DNA from: Sphaerospermopsis kisseleviana NIES-73
Lineage (GTDB): Bacteria; Cyanobacteriota; Cyanobacteriia; Cyanobacteriales; Nostocaceae
NCBI RefSeq assembly: GCF_002368075.1
Contig: NZ_AP018314.1
Coordinates: 1,274,702 to 1,327,602 of the forward strand
Direction: 5' to 3'
DNA: 52,901 nt
A program made the translations under genes and the position numbers. Below, piece after piece: positions 1 to 10,600 of the stretch (position 1 is the stretch's first letter; every line of letters begins with the position of its first letter). The notes beneath the pieces are model-generated. The model ran no database searches, was not told the DNA's origin, and saw only the letters and a program-made list of their open reading frames with translations.

Positions 1-141
1 CGAAATCTAAAAAAATGCACACTTTTTCAGGTATACCTTTGAAAACCCTGGCGATTTTTTCCTCTTTATTAGCACTTCGACAAGCTCACTGACTACCTGT
101 AACCTTTGTTCTATCTGGGTTTTACATTTATTTAGCAAACC
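1..141. repeat. Edge copy of a dispersed repeat element
   Basis: No gene is visible here. Bases 10-48, read on the minus strand, match 36666-36704 at 36 of 39 positions, including the palindromic core GGTATACC. Similarity continues outward to the GGTTTGCT-AATAAA segment (about 126-144 here, 36597-36612 there), interrupted in this copy by a short CTTCGACAAGCTCACTGA-type insertion. This looks like a decayed, non-coding transposon remnant that may run past the window edge. Confidence 0.6.
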
Positions 142-483
142 TTAAATAGTTTCCCATTTACCGGAAAAGATACTTTCAGCGGATCGGGAAATGCGTTGTA
201 AATCTTCTTTTAGCAGTGGTGGCCATTCAACTCCAGATTTAGATCCTGTAGCAAATAATTGCAAAGCTCTAATACCTAATTTATATAAAGCTAAAGCTAG
301 TTCTTTATCTAAGCTATGAGCATCTTTTAGAGCTTCAAACACAATTTTTAAGGCTAATAAAACAGAGGTAATTTGACCTGGTACTGGTGGTTTTCCTTGT
401 TTGAGACGATTTAACAAAGCATCTGGGTTTTCTTCATTTGCTGTTTGGTCTATAAGTAACTTTCGCGCTATTTCGTAGTTCAT
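142..483 (-). CDS. Conserved small cyanobacterial protein of unknown function
   Basis: This 113-residue protein is predicted to be mostly helical and has no signal peptide or membrane segment. I do not recognise a catalytic motif. From memory, similar short cyanobacterial proteins are sometimes labelled dethiobiotin synthetase, but there is no P-loop and the length is far too short for BioD, so I do not adopt that label. The start is the ATG just before a heptad array (TAATTGA units, about 489-531) that separates it from the next gene upstream. The two minus-strand genes here may be co-transcribed, about 46 bases apart. Confidence 0.6.
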   Translation of the reverse strand: MNYEIARKLLIDQTANEENPDALLNRLKQGKPPVPGQITSVLLALKIVFEALKDAHSLDKELALALYKLGIRALQLFATGSKSGVEWPPLLKEDLQRISRSAESIFSGKWETI

Positions 484-488
484 AGGGG

Positions 489-531
489 AAATAATTGATA
501 ATTGATAATTGATAATTGATAATTATCAATT
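489..531. repeat. Heptad (STRR) array, ATTGATA units
   Basis: A 7-bp unit (ATTGATA, read as AATTGAT in another phase) is repeated about five times between the two small genes. The same unit fills the rpoB-rpoC1 and rpoC1-rpoC2 spacers. This is the short tandemly repeated repetitive type typical of heterocystous cyanobacteria. Confidence 0.85.
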
Positions 532-1075
532 ATTTTAAATCTAGTAAACCTTCTTCTTTTAATTTAGGATGAAAACGCATTTGAGTTTTTAATCCTCTTG
601 ATTCTAAAACTGCTAAAATTTCTGATTCAATTCGCCGAGCTACATTTTTGATGATTTTACTTTTCGACGATTCATCAATTAGTGGATTTTGATAATTAGC
701 TTTTTCTTCATCTGTCATTAATGCTTGAGTATTTATAGGATTAGTCCATTTTTCTTTGTTTTCTCCATTCCCTAAGGGAAGGCTACCATTTTCAACAATC
801 CAAGTATTTTCAATCTTTTCTAAAATCGTGCGGTTAGGGCGTTCAATTGTGTGAACTTTTAACCAATAACATTTTTCTGGTTGACGGACTAAATGCTGCT
901 TGCAACTAAGATAAACATCACGGGAATAACTAACGAATTGCAGAATTTTATCTTTGTCAAAAATAGCATAGGCTCCTATTTTACCCTGAAAATGTGCTGG
1001 TAATTCTCCATTTTTGTCAATGTAAGTGACATATTCTAAAGTATTTAAAGCTGGAATATCAATTTCTGTAGTCAT
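530..1075 (-). CDS. GIY-YIG-like nuclease family protein
   Basis: The 181-residue protein has an N-terminal segment (about residues 31-65) reading GKIGAYAIFDKDKILQFV followed by SYSRDVYLSCKQHL. This resembles the GIY-YIG fold: a GxYxIxD strand, then a strand and an S/G-YS-R-helix. The canonical GIY triad is degenerate here (GAYAIFD) and the second tyrosine is replaced by the VSYS form, so nuclease activity is uncertain. The C-terminal part has a lysine-rich helix and no known domain that I see. The start codon lies at the end of a short AT-rich leader. Similar cyanobacterial proteins are usually annotated as GIY-YIG family; the physiological role is unknown. Confidence 0.6.
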   Translation of the reverse strand: MTTEIDIPALNTLEYVTYIDKNGELPAHFQGKIGAYAIFDKDKILQFVSYSRDVYLSCKQHLVRQPEKCYWLKVHTIERPNRTILEKIENTWIVENGSLPLGNGENKEKWTNPINTQALMTDEEKANYQNPLIDESSKSKIIKNVARRIESEILAVLESRGLKTQMRFHPKLKEEGLLDLK

Positions 1076-1416
1076 CTTTATTAAATGTATGATTTACTAA
1101 TTTAGTAAAGCAGCAAGTGTGCAAACAGTCAAGCATCAGGGAATTGGGAATTGGGGATAGGGGATAGTTTTAGAGGATGTTTTAAAGGTCTTGGTTGGCT
1201 TAAAAGCTAAGGAAAAATGCAAAAGAAATTCGGATTTACGCACAAGTTATGGAGGAATGAATTACGTTCGCTGGAGGTGTTCTTCGCAGGGGTAGGAACG
1301 AAGGACAGGAAGGAAAGAGGGTTTGAGAGATATTTTGCGTAAGTCTTGGAAATAAAGAAAGGGTTTAGTATTGCTAAACCCCTACATTTGCTTTTTCTAA
1401 AAATTACCTTTCGGTT
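1076..1416. other. Gap between rpoC2 and upstream gene: miniature element plus terminator
   Basis: No coding sequence is supported. The stretch holds a possible miniature element between GATTTACGCACAA (1233-1245) and its near inverse TTTTGCGTAAGTC (1333-1345), followed by the rpoC2 terminator hairpin. A similar TTACGCAA-ended unit lies at 30441-30545. Confidence 0.5.
1342..1381 (-). terminator. Terminator of the rpoB-rpoC1-rpoC2 operon
   Basis: On the minus strand GGGTTTAG (from 1381), a 5-nt loop and CTAAACCC (to 1361) form a perfect 8-bp stem, followed by TTTCTTTATTTCC. It lies 36 bases downstream of the rpoC2 stop, which suits an intrinsic terminator. Confidence 0.65.
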
Positions 1417-4400
1417 TTATTCTTCATCATAATCATCGTCTTCTTCTTCGTATTCTTCTTCTTCTTCTTCTTCAACACCTGCAATCACTTCATCAGCAAT
1501 TAAATCGTCGTCGTCGTCATAAATAGACCTGTCACCCCGTCTACTGCTGTAACTACTATCACTTAAGTCAGAAGAATCTAAGCTGTATAATTTAGCGGTG
1601 CGGTCGTCTAAAACCATATCTAGTGAATCATCTACTTCATCTAAAACCCCAGTACCTAAATCAGTACCATAGTCTTCAATGGTGGTGGTTTCTTCATAGG
1701 TGTTGTAACCAGTGCCAGCAGGAATCAATCGCCCAATGATTACATTTTCTTTCAAGCCCCGTAACCAATCAGATTTACCTTCAATGGCTGCTTCAGTTAA
1801 TACTCTGGTTGTTTCTTGGAAGGAGGCCGCTGAAATAAAGCTGTCAGTATTTAAGGATGCTTTGGTAATTCCTAACAATACTGGAGTATACTGCGCTTTT
1901 GCACCGCCTGTGATGGACATTGCTTCGTTTACTTGTTCTACTTGGCGCAATTCTACTAATTCACCGGGCAACATGGTGGTGTCTCCACCATCGTCAATGC
2001 GGACTTTGTTCGTCATCTGCCGGACAATTACTTCAATGTGCTTATCTGCAATATCAATGCCTTGGGACTGATACACCATTTGCACTTCATTTACTAAAAA
2101 GCTTTGTACTTTTTGTAAGGCATGACTAGCACAGGCATAGATTCCTTCTTCTGAACCTAAGCTAAAGAATATTTCTAATATCTCATGGGGGTTAGAAGGT
2201 CCATCGGTTAAGGGTTGTCCAGCTTCTACATGAACACCATCAGGAACTATCAGATTTTGCCCTGGTCCAAGGGGATAATCGGTAACGCTACCACCAGCTT
2301 CTAAAACTTTAATAGCATAAGCTTCCCTCCCTAAAGCTTCATCTCCATCTCCATAAACGACTTTTACCTCACCAGGACGACGGCATAAAATACAAGCTTC
2401 TTTGGGTTTCCGAGCTTCTAACAATTCTTCAATTCTTGGCAAACCTTGGATAATATCCCCAGTTTTCGCCCTCTCAAACACCAACAACACCAAATTATCA
2501 CCCCGTTGCACCAGTCCCCCGTCTTCAATTTGCAACACTGCCCCAGGACTGACTCGGTAAGGACGACCAACGCGAATGGTAATGGTGTATGGTGATGGGT
2601 GATTGGTGATTGGTGATGGGTGATTGGTGATGGGTGATTGGGAACTGTCACCTTTACTGTCACTTGCTTTGATTGAAATTACTTGTCCTGATTCTGGTGC
2701 TAGTACCCCTGGGGCAATTTCTGTTCCTTCTACTAACAAATCACCTTTTTTCACCTTTGGTGCTGTCGTAGTTTCTACGGTGATCATGTCAGTTTCTCGC
2801 AGGACTAAACAACGACGCACTGCTTCTGTATCTCTCCTGACACCGCGTACTGTTCCCCCTTCTTTACACAATATCTGTGTTCTTGCTACTACTGCCCCCG
2901 GTGCTATGGTGATGCCATCTTCTACTTCTAGGGTAGTATGGGTACTGCCTTGGGTGGCATCTGCGGCAATATCTCGGCGAATTACTAAGGATTCTAAAAT
3001 TACTAGTTGCAATCTTTGAATGTCGGCGTTTTCACTATCTGCTACTAGTTCAATGTCTGCTGCTAGGGGTGAAGTATGGTCTTGTTCTCCTTCTTGTTCA
3101 ATTTCTAATACTAATTGGGTCCGCAGTAGTTCGACTCCTTCGACGGATTTTACTCGTTCTCCATCTTTGTAGGGTAAACGCTGTAATGCCCGTAGTTGAA
3201 TGGATCTGCCTGTTTGTTGACTGATGGAGGTTGTAGAGGGTACGTCAGGGTGGGCTGGTACGTCAAATTCTACTACTGGACGACTTAGTAGGGCTGGTCC
3301 TTCGGGGGATTCTACATACTGAATATATCGCAGTTCTGTGGCTACTGTTCCCATAAATTCTTCACCGGGCTGGATAAAGGTGTTATCTCTACCAATTACT
3401 GTTTCTGGATCATCGACCATTAACAGTTCACCAGGTTTGATGACTATTTCCCGCAAAATGTCGTTTTTCTGGGTAACTTCTATCACGCCGCTGGTTTGAC
3501 AGAAAATGTCTTTGACTACTTCTGTGCCAGCTTCTACAAATTGCCCATCTTCTACTAACAATAAGGAAATATCTTTGTTTACTTCATGGCTTTCTTCTGG
3601 TATCCATAACAGCGTTCCTCCTGTTACCACTTCATAGCCTAATTTGGCTTTACCTTTTTTCTGAACTTCAATGCCGGCAAATTTTAAGAAGCCGCCTGTG
3701 GTGGTGCGATAACGGTCATCAATTAATTCTGCTACTACTTGACCATTTTGGACTTTTGTTCCTGGAGTAGCACGGAGGTTAAAAGTTTGAGACTTGGTGA
3801 CTGGTGATTCTTCACTGTCACCGTGGCGTAGCACCTGTAACCTGTCACCTGTATGAATTAAGTAATTATTTTTCCCTTGGGAACTGTGAACCGTTACCGT
3901 CGCCTGATCCAATATCACGGAAGCGGTAATAATTTCAATTTCCCTGGTAGCTTTTCCGGGGATAGCTTCTGGCAGTCGCACTACTCCACCATGTACGGTG
4001 GTTAATTTGGTTTCTGCTAAAACTCCATTGGAGGCGATCGCATCTCCATTTTTTACTACTAATTCTGCTCCTGGTGGTAGGTTATACACTTCTCCAGATA
4101 AAATCCAAATTAATCCCCCTCTGGCCGCTGTGGTGGTAGTGTTACCTTGTCGGTCGGTTTTTTGTTCTGCTACTACATCGGCAAATTGTACTTCTCCGGC
4201 TAGGTCGGTTGCTACGTCTTTAACGGCTTTTTCTGTGTTTGCTCTGGTGGTTTTACCGCCTAAAGCTACTTCTGCTATTAATTGGGCAATTTTTACTTGT
4301 TGTCCAGGGTTAATATATAAGGTTGAACCTTGGGTAATGGAAATTTCTTGATTTTCTCTATCTCCCTTGGTTTCTAAAACCATAGTGCCGTTGGTTTCCG

Positions 4401-5547
4401 CATATAGGGCATCTTCCCCGTGACGGGTACGATAGGGGCGAGTTTTCAACTTGCGAGAAAATTTTACTGTACCTTCAACTTTCGCTCGCACTTGTTGGGC
4501 AACTTCTCCGGTAAATACTCCCCCAGTGTGGAAAGTCCGCATGGTTAATTGCGTACCTGGTTCGCCAATACTTTGAGCCGCGATAATTCCCACCGCTTCC
4601 CCTAAGTCTACCATTTTGGCGTGTGCTAAACTCCAACCATAACAGTGTTGACATACTGAACGGGCTGCTTCACAGGTGAGGGGCGATCGCACTATGACCT
4701 CTTTCACTCCTGCTTTTTGAATTTCTGCTGCTAAGTCGTCAGAAATCGGAGTATTTCGGGGTGCCAGCATTTCTCCTGTGGTCGGATGAACTACATCTTG
4801 AGCCACTACCCGCCCCATTAATCTTGTCCCAATGGGAATTAATACTTTAGCCCCATCTGTCATATCCCGTAGAGGAATACCCCTGGTAGTGCCACAGTCA
4901 AATTCTCTAATAATCACATCCTGGGAAACATCCACCAACCGCCGGGTGAGATATCCAGAGTCAGCGGTTCTTAATGCTGTATCAACTAATCCCTTTCTCG
5001 CTCCATAACTAGAAATAATATATTCTGTAACAGTTAATCCTTCTCGGAAGTTGGTTTTAATGGGTAAATCAATAATTTCCCCTTGGGGGTCAGCCATTAG
5101 TCCCCGCATTCCCACTAATTGCCGTACTTGAGAGATATTCCCTCTAGCTCCTGAGAATGCCATCATATATACGGAGTTGAGGGGATTGGTTTTTTTGAAG
5201 TATGTCACTACTTCATCTTTGAGACTTTCGGAAGTTCCATTCCAGGTATCAATCACTTTTTGGAAACGTTCAACTTCTGTGATTTCTCCTCGTTTAAATC
5301 TTTCCTCGGTGCTGAGAATTTCTGCTTCTGCTGCTTCCAGGAGGGATTTTTTAGAAGGGGGAACCATCAAATCATCAACACTAATGGAAACTCCGGCTTT
5401 GGTAGCATAACGAAAGCCTAAGTCTTTAAGTTTATCTGCCATTACCGCAGTCCGAGCCGTCCCGTAATGGGTAAATGACCATGCAATTAAGTTTCTCAGT
5501 TGACCTTTATTAACAACAAGGTTACGAAAAATCATTTTTTCAGTCAT
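1417..5547 (-). CDS. rpoC2: DNA-directed RNA polymerase subunit beta-prime-2 (RpoC2)
   Basis: This is the C-terminal half of the split cyanobacterial beta-prime subunit, part of the core RNA polymerase. The chosen ATG gives [16 protein letters not shown], the usual family start. A longer frame to 5625 exists only because the upstream heptad array happens to be open. Conserved features include the zinc site (CGTTRG, then [11 protein letters not shown]), the segment [28 protein letters not shown] (trigger loop/bridge neighbourhood, given here only as landmark residues), and the C-terminal acidic tail rich in Asp and Glu. The protein is about 1376 residues. Two stretches are translated short repeats: about residues 564-585 ([15 protein letters not shown]) and about 968-987 ([16 protein letters not shown]). 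Both lie in the large cyanobacterial insertion region, which probably tolerates change. It is last in the operon after rpoC1. Confidence 0.97.
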   Translation of the reverse strand: MTEKMIFRNLVVNKGQLRNLIAWSFTHYGTARTAVMADKLKDLGFRYATKAGVSISVDDLMVPPSKKSLLEAAEAEILSTEERFKRGEITEVERFQKVIDTWNGTSESLKDEVVTYFKKTNPLNSVYMMAFSGARGNISQVRQLVGMRGLMADPQGEIIDLPIKTNFREGLTVTEYIISSYGARKGLVDTALRTADSGYLTRRLVDVSQDVIIREFDCGTTRGIPLRDMTDGAKVLIPIGTRLMGRVVAQDVVHPTTGEMLAPRNTPISDDLAAEIQKAGVKEVIVRSPLTCEAARSVCQHCYGWSLAHAKMVDLGEAVGIIAAQSIGEPGTQLTMRTFHTGGVFTGEVAQQVRAKVEGTVKFSRKLKTRPYRTRHGEDALYAETNGTMVLETKGDRENQEISITQGSTLYINPGQQVKIAQLIAEVALGGKTTRANTEKAVKDVATDLAGEVQFADVVAEQKTDRQGNTTTTAARGGLIWILSGEVYNLPPGAELVVKNGDAIASNGVLAETKLTTVHGGVVRLPEAIPGKATREIEIITASVILDQATVTVHSSQGKNNYLIHTGDRLQVLRHGDSEESPVTKSQTFNLRATPGTKVQNGQVVAELIDDRYRTTTGGFLKFAGIEVQKKGKAKLGYEVVTGGTLLWIPEESHEVNKDISLLLVEDGQFVEAGTEVVKDIFCQTSGVIEVTQKNDILREIVIKPGELLMVDDPETVIGRDNTFIQPGEEFMGTVATELRYIQYVESPEGPALLSRPVVEFDVPAHPDVPSTTSISQQTGRSIQLRALQRLPYKDGERVKSVEGVELLRTQLVLEIEQEGEQDHTSPLAADIELVADSENADIQRLQLVILESLVIRRDIAADATQGSTHTTLEVEDGITIAPGAVVARTQILCKEGGTVRGVRRDTEAVRRCLVLRETDMITVETTTAPKVKKGDLLVEGTEIAPGVLAPESGQVISIKASDSKGDSSQSPITNHPSPITNHPSPYTITIRVGRPYRVSPGAVLQIEDGGLVQRGDNLVLLVFERAKTGDIIQGLPRIEELLEARKPKEACILCRRPGEVKVVYGDGDEALGREAYAIKVLEAGGSVTDYPLGPGQNLIVPDGVHVEAGQPLTDGPSNPHEILEIFFSLGSEEGIYACASHALQKVQSFLVNEVQMVYQSQGIDIADKHIEVIVRQMTNKVRIDDGGDTTMLPGELVELRQVEQVNEAMSITGGAKAQYTPVLLGITKASLNTDSFISAASFQETTRVLTEAAIEGKSDWLRGLKENVIIGRLIPAGTGYNTYEETTTIEDYGTDLGTGVLDEVDDSLDMVLDDRTAKLYSLDSSDLSDSSYSSRRGDRSIYDDDDDLIADEVIAGVEEEEEEEYEEEDDDYDEE
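2588..2663. repeat. Heptad array inside rpoC2 coding sequence
   Basis: GGTGATT/GGTGATG units run for about 60 bases inside rpoC2, followed by CTGTCACC. On the coding strand they give the period-7 peptide SPITNHP. The same unit occurs outside genes at 20044-20108. Total length is compatible with the frame. Confidence 0.85.
3793..3855. repeat. Second heptad array inside rpoC2
   Basis: The segment contains CTGTCACCGTGGCGTAGC followed by ACCTGTAACCTGTCACCTGT, coding in reverse for [15 protein letters not shown]. An almost identical block (without the CGTGGCGTAG part) is inside rpoB at 9133-9167, and the CACCGTGGCGTAGCACCTGT form recurs in an intergenic copy at about 36927-36946. Confidence 0.85.
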
Positions 5548-5636
5548 CTTAATAATTGATAATTGACAGTTGATAATTGACAGTTGATAATTGACAATTG
5601 ACAATGGGGAATTGTCAATTGTCAATTGTTAATTGA
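5548..5636. repeat. Heptad hairpin in the rpoC1-rpoC2 spacer
   Basis: ATTGATA/ATTGACA heptads fill the spacer. The two orientations face each other: 5589-5605 and 5611-5627 are perfectly complementary over 17 bases around a GGGGA loop. In the mRNA this makes a long stem between the rpoC1 stop and the rpoC2 start. Confidence 0.85.
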
Positions 5637-7514
5637 TTAACTTGCTAATGCTTCCTGAATCGCTTTGTTATAAATTACCCTTCCAGGAGTAGTGTAAATA
5701 TATTGAGAAATTAAATTTCCTTCGGCATCCTCACGCACACGACGGAACTTATACAACAAAGTCCGGCTGCCATCTTCATTTTCCACAACCTCCTGCGGTT
5801 CATGATCCGGCTGTCCGGTTTCCATCTCTCCATCAAACCGCACGTAAATATAGGAATGTAGGTCTACCTGATCCTGCTGATACGCCATAATCACATCATC
5901 CAAAGAAGCAAAAAAACTATTTTTACCTTTAGTAGCGTTGGGATTTTCTGCTGTCAGGTAATATGCTCCTAACACCATATCTTGGCTAGGGGTGACAATA
6001 GGTTTACCGGTTGCTGGGGAAAGAATGTTATTGGATGCCAACATTAATAACCGGGCTTCTGCTTGACTTTCCAACGACAAAGGCACGTGAACCGCCATTT
6101 GGTCGCCATCAAAGTCGGCGTTAAATGCTGGACATACTAAGGGATGGAGTTGAATAGCTCTACCTTCTACTAAAATTGGTTCAAAAGCTTGAATCCCTAA
6201 TCTGTGCAACGTAGGCGCTCGGTTTAACATCACCGGATGCCCTTCAATCACCTCTTCCAACACATCCCACACACTGGGGTCATTGCGAGAAATCAACTTT
6301 TTCGCCGCCTTGATATTATTCACCATCCCTGAACGAATCAACCGATTAATCACAAAAGGCTGGAACAGTTCAATAGCCATTTCCCTGGGTAGTCCACACT
6401 GGTGAATCTGCAACTTTGGACCCACTACAATCACAGAACGTCCAGAATAGTCCACCCGTTTACCTAACAAATTCTGCCGGAAACGTCCTTGCTTACCTTC
6501 GATAATGTCTGATAAAGATTTGAGAGGACGGTTATTTGCTCCTACTACCGTCCGCCCCCTGCGACCATTATCAATTAATGCGTCTACCGCTTCTTGCAAC
6601 ATCCGTTTTTCATTACGGACAATAATCTCCGGTGCCAGAATTTCCTGTAACCTCGCCAAGCGATTATTCCGATTAATCACCCGCCGATATAAATCATTTA
6701 AATCACTAGTAGCAAATCTTCCCCCATCCAACTGCACCATTGGGCGCAAATCCGGCGGAATCACCGGAATAGCTGACATTACCATCCATTCCGGCTTAGA
6801 ACCAGTAGCAATAAAATTATCAATTACCCGCAATCGTTTAATTAACTTCGCCCGTTTTTGCCCCTTAGCGTTATTAATTTCTTCCCGCAGATTTTCCGCT
6901 TCCTGTTCCAAATTAATATCAGCTAATAGTCGCAGCAGTGCCTCAGCCCCAATACCTACCTCTACCCCCACCAGTTGGGAATCTTCGCTATAAATTGCAT
7001 CCTCAATTTCCAGCCATTGATCTTCAGTCAACAATTGTTTATAAGCGAGAGTATCTGCATTACCAGGAGCTAACACCACATAAGAATTGAAATAAACAAT
7101 TTGCTCCACATCCCGCAGCGGCATATCCAGCAAAATGGCGATATAACTAGGAATCCCCTTGAGATACCACACATGGGCAACAGGAGCGGCTAGTTTAATA
7201 AAACCCATGCGATGCCGTCGCACCCGTGATTCTGTTACCTCCACACCACAGCGTTCACAAACAATTCCTCTGTGACGCACCCGTTTATATTTACCACAAT
7301 GACATTCCCAGTCCTTAGCCGGTCCAAAAATTCGTTCACAAAACAAACCATCCATTTCCGGCTTCAGAGTCCGGTAATTAATGGTTTCTGGTTTTGTTAC
7401 CTCACCCACTACCTGACCATTAGGTAAAGTGCGTTCACCCCAAATACGGATACGTTCTGGTGAAGCTATACCGATTTTTACGTAGTCAAATTGATTAGAT
7501 TGAATCGATCTCAT
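5637..7514 (-). CDS. rpoC1: DNA-directed RNA polymerase subunit gamma (RpoC1)
   Basis: This 625-residue protein is the N-terminal half of beta-prime as found in cyanobacteria and plastids, carrying the catalytic centre. The Mg-binding motif NADFDGDQ lies at about residues 464-471. The N-terminal zinc site is visible as C71, C73, C86 and C89 (ECHCGKY, then VCERCG). The start [15 protein letters not shown] matches the family N-terminus. The gene follows rpoB by an 87-base spacer made of heptad repeats and precedes rpoC2 by 89 bases. The break from rpoC2 is the normal cyanobacterial gene split, not a frameshift. Confidence 0.98.
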   Translation of the reverse strand: MRSIQSNQFDYVKIGIASPERIRIWGERTLPNGQVVGEVTKPETINYRTLKPEMDGLFCERIFGPAKDWECHCGKYKRVRHRGIVCERCGVEVTESRVRRHRMGFIKLAAPVAHVWYLKGIPSYIAILLDMPLRDVEQIVYFNSYVVLAPGNADTLAYKQLLTEDQWLEIEDAIYSEDSQLVGVEVGIGAEALLRLLADINLEQEAENLREEINNAKGQKRAKLIKRLRVIDNFIATGSKPEWMVMSAIPVIPPDLRPMVQLDGGRFATSDLNDLYRRVINRNNRLARLQEILAPEIIVRNEKRMLQEAVDALIDNGRRGRTVVGANNRPLKSLSDIIEGKQGRFRQNLLGKRVDYSGRSVIVVGPKLQIHQCGLPREMAIELFQPFVINRLIRSGMVNNIKAAKKLISRNDPSVWDVLEEVIEGHPVMLNRAPTLHRLGIQAFEPILVEGRAIQLHPLVCPAFNADFDGDQMAVHVPLSLESQAEARLLMLASNNILSPATGKPIVTPSQDMVLGAYYLTAENPNATKGKNSFFASLDDVIMAYQQDQVDLHSYIYVRFDGEMETGQPDHEPQEVVENEDGSRTLLYKFRRVREDAEGNLISQYIYTTPGRVIYNKAIQEALAS

Positions 7515-7601
7515 AATTAATTGATAATTGATAATTGATAATTGATAATTAACAACCGATAAATTTCAATTGTTAATTATCCAATTCATCGCCAACAATT
7601 G
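7515..7601. repeat. Heptad hairpin in the rpoB-rpoC1 spacer
   Basis: Four to five ATTGATA units end in GATAATTAACAA (7544-7555), which is perfectly complementary to TTGTTAATTATC (7570-7581) with a 14-nt loop. As in the next spacer of the operon, repeat copies in opposite orientation build an mRNA stem. Confidence 0.8.
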
Positions 7602-10600
7602 TTACTCGTCTTCTTCCAAAGACTCACGGGAAAGTGACTCATAAGTAGGACGGGGAGGAGTACGGCGAGAACCTTGATCCGCCATTAAATCAACTTCCAC
7701 ATCCAAAGAACTACCATCAGCTTGGGTTTCTACCTTATGCACAGCAATATCCAAACCCAAAGATTGCAATTCTCGCATTAACACTTTGAAAGATTCAGGA
7801 GTACCTGGACGGGGAATAGCTTTACCCTTAACAATGGCGTTAAGTGCCTCATTTCTACCTTGCATATCATCAGATTTCACTGTTAACAATTCCTGCAAAG
7901 TATAAGCAGCGCCAAAAGCCTCTAAAGCCCACACTTCCATTTCTCCAAATCTTTGCCCACCTTGTTGAGCTTTTCCACCCAAAGGCTGTTGAGTAACGAG
8001 AGAATAAGGACCAGTAGACCGGGCGTGAATTTTATCATCCACCAAATGCACCAACTTGAGCATATAAGCTACACCCACCGTTACCGGACGGTCAAAAGGT
8101 TCGCCAGTGCGTCCGTCATAAACCATAATTTTCCCAGAGTCATCAGGGTTATATACCCAAGTTTTCCCTGTTTCATCCCTGGCTTCTTGCAACTTGCCAT
8201 GCACAATGCGGCGGGAAGATTCTTCCCCATACATTTCATCAAAAGGAGTAATCTTAAACCGCACTCCCAAATTTTGACCAGCCCAACCTAACAAACATTC
8301 AAACACCTGCCCCACATTCATCCGGCTAGGTACACCCAAAGGGTTCAGCACAATATCCACCGGTGAACCATCGGGCAAGTAAGGCATATCTTCCGCTGGC
8401 AGGATGCGGGAAATAATCCCCTTATTCCCATGTCTTCCTGCCATTTTGTCCCCAACTTGGATTTTGCGTTTTTGTGCCACATACACCCGCACTACCATAT
8501 TTGCCCCTGGTGGCAACTCATCACCTTGTTCTCTGGTGAATAAACGCACATCTACCACCCGCCCCTTTTCTCCATTGGGAACTCTCAGGGAGTTATCGCG
8601 TACATCACGGGCTTTTTCTCCAAATATCGCCCGTAGCAGTTTTTCTTCTGGTGGTTGGTCTGATTCACCTTTAGGAGTCACTTTTCCCACTAGAATGTCA
8701 CCAGATTCTACCCAAGCGCCAATTCTAATAATTCCCTGTTCATCTAATTGCCTGAGAGCATCTTCCCCCACGTTGGGAATTTCTCTGGTAATTTCCTCTG
8801 GTCCAAGTTTAGTTTGTCTGGCCTCAATTTCATATTTTTCAATGTGAATAGAGGTGTAAACATCATCCTGTACCAACCGTTCAGAAATCAAAATTGCGTC
8901 TTCGTAGTTATAGCCCTCCCAAGGCATATAAGCAACAACAATGTTTTGTCCTAGTGCTAGTTCTCCCCCTTCTGTAGAAGAACCATCTGCCAACACCTGT
9001 CCGGCTACCACTTTCTCGCCAATGCGAACCAGGGGTTTTTGGTTTAAACAGGTATCTTGGTTAGAACGTTGATATTTAGACAGGACATATTTAATTTCCT
9101 GGGGTTTAGAAACTGGGAAAGAGGAAGTTTCTTCGCTGTCACCTGTCACCTGTAACCTGTCACCTGTTCTCTCTCGGACTCTGACGCGAATTTCGTTAGC
9201 ATCTGCATACACTACATCGCCATCGGTGCGAGAAACAATTACCATTCCAGAGTCTCTAGCAGCTTGAGCTTCTAAACCTGTTCCCACCAAAGGACGCTCT
9301 GGTTTCAGTAAAGGTACTGCTTGCCGTTGCATATTAGAACCCATCAATGCCCGGTTCGCGTCGTCGTGTTCCAAGAAAGGAATCATGCTGGTTGCTACGG
9401 AAACAATCTGCACTGGGGAAACTGCTACGTAGTCTACTTGTTCTGGTGTGGTGGTGGAAAATTCTTGGCGATAGCGTACCGGTACTTGGGGTCCAATGAT
9501 GTGGCCATTTTCATCAACGGGAATGTCTCCTGGTGCTACCCGTAGATCGTCCTCTTCGTCTGCTGTCATGTAGACGGCGGCTTTTTCATAGCACACTCGT
9601 CCGTTTTCTACTGGTCTAAATGGTGTTTCTAAGAATCCATATTGGTTAACACGGGCATGGGTAGCCAATGAACCAATTAACCCTGCGTTTGGTCCTTCTG
9701 GGGTTTCGATGGGGCAGATACGTCCATAGTGGCTAGGGTGAATATCCCGTACAGCAAAGCCGGCTCTTTCTCTGGTTAAACCACCAGGACCTAAAGCACT
9801 GAGTCGGCGTTTATGGGTCAGTTCCGCTAGGGGGTTGGTTTGATCCATGAACTGACTCAGTTGGCTAGAACCAAAGAATTCTTTGATTGCTGCTACTAAG
9901 GGTTTGGGGTTAACTAGGGATGCTGGTGTTAAAACTTCAGCATCTGATACGGTCATCCGTTCCCGAATGATGCGCTCTAAACGGTTCAATCCTACTCTGA
10001 CTTGGTTTTGCAAGAGTTCACCTACGCTTCTAACTCGGCGATTTCCAAGGTGATCAATGTCGTCAATACTACCAATGTCGTATTCTAGGTTGATCAGGTA
10101 ATCGACTGCGGCTAGGATATCCCCAGGAGTGAGGACGCGCATGGTGTCGGGTACGGAAAGGCGAAGTTTTTTGTTGAGTTTGTATCTACCAACTCTGCCT
10201 AAGTCGTAACGTTTGGGGTCGAAGAAGCGGGAGTCTAAGAGTTGTTGTCCTCCTAAGACTGTGGGTGGTTCACCGGGACGTAGTTTGCGGTATAACTCCA
10301 TCAGGGCTTCTTCTTCGGAAAACTGCCCTTCTTTTTCTATGGTTTTTTGGAAGTATTCTGGGTGGCGTAGGGCATCAAAGATTTCGTTGTCTGATAATCC
10401 TAATGCTTTGAGCAGTACCTGTGCTGATAGTTTGCGGGTTTTGTCGATGCGTACCCACACTAAATCGTTACGGTCTGTTTCAAATTTTAGCCATGCCCCC
10501 CGGTTGGGGATTAAACTGGCAGAATAGGTTCTTCTCCCGTTTTTGTCAATTTCTGATTTGTAATAAACTCCTGGCGATCGCACGATTTGGTTGACTATAA

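Noticed and set aside
142-483. Dethiobiotin synthetase (bioD)
   Set aside because: Too short and lacking a P-loop; the label seems to be a propagated misannotation.
489-531. Regular short repeats as possible CRISPR array
   Set aside because: All arrays here have 7-bp units without unique spacers; no cas gene is present in the window.
5547-5637. rpoC interrupted by a frameshift
   Set aside because: The split into rpoC1 and rpoC2 is normal in cyanobacteria and both parts have proper starts.
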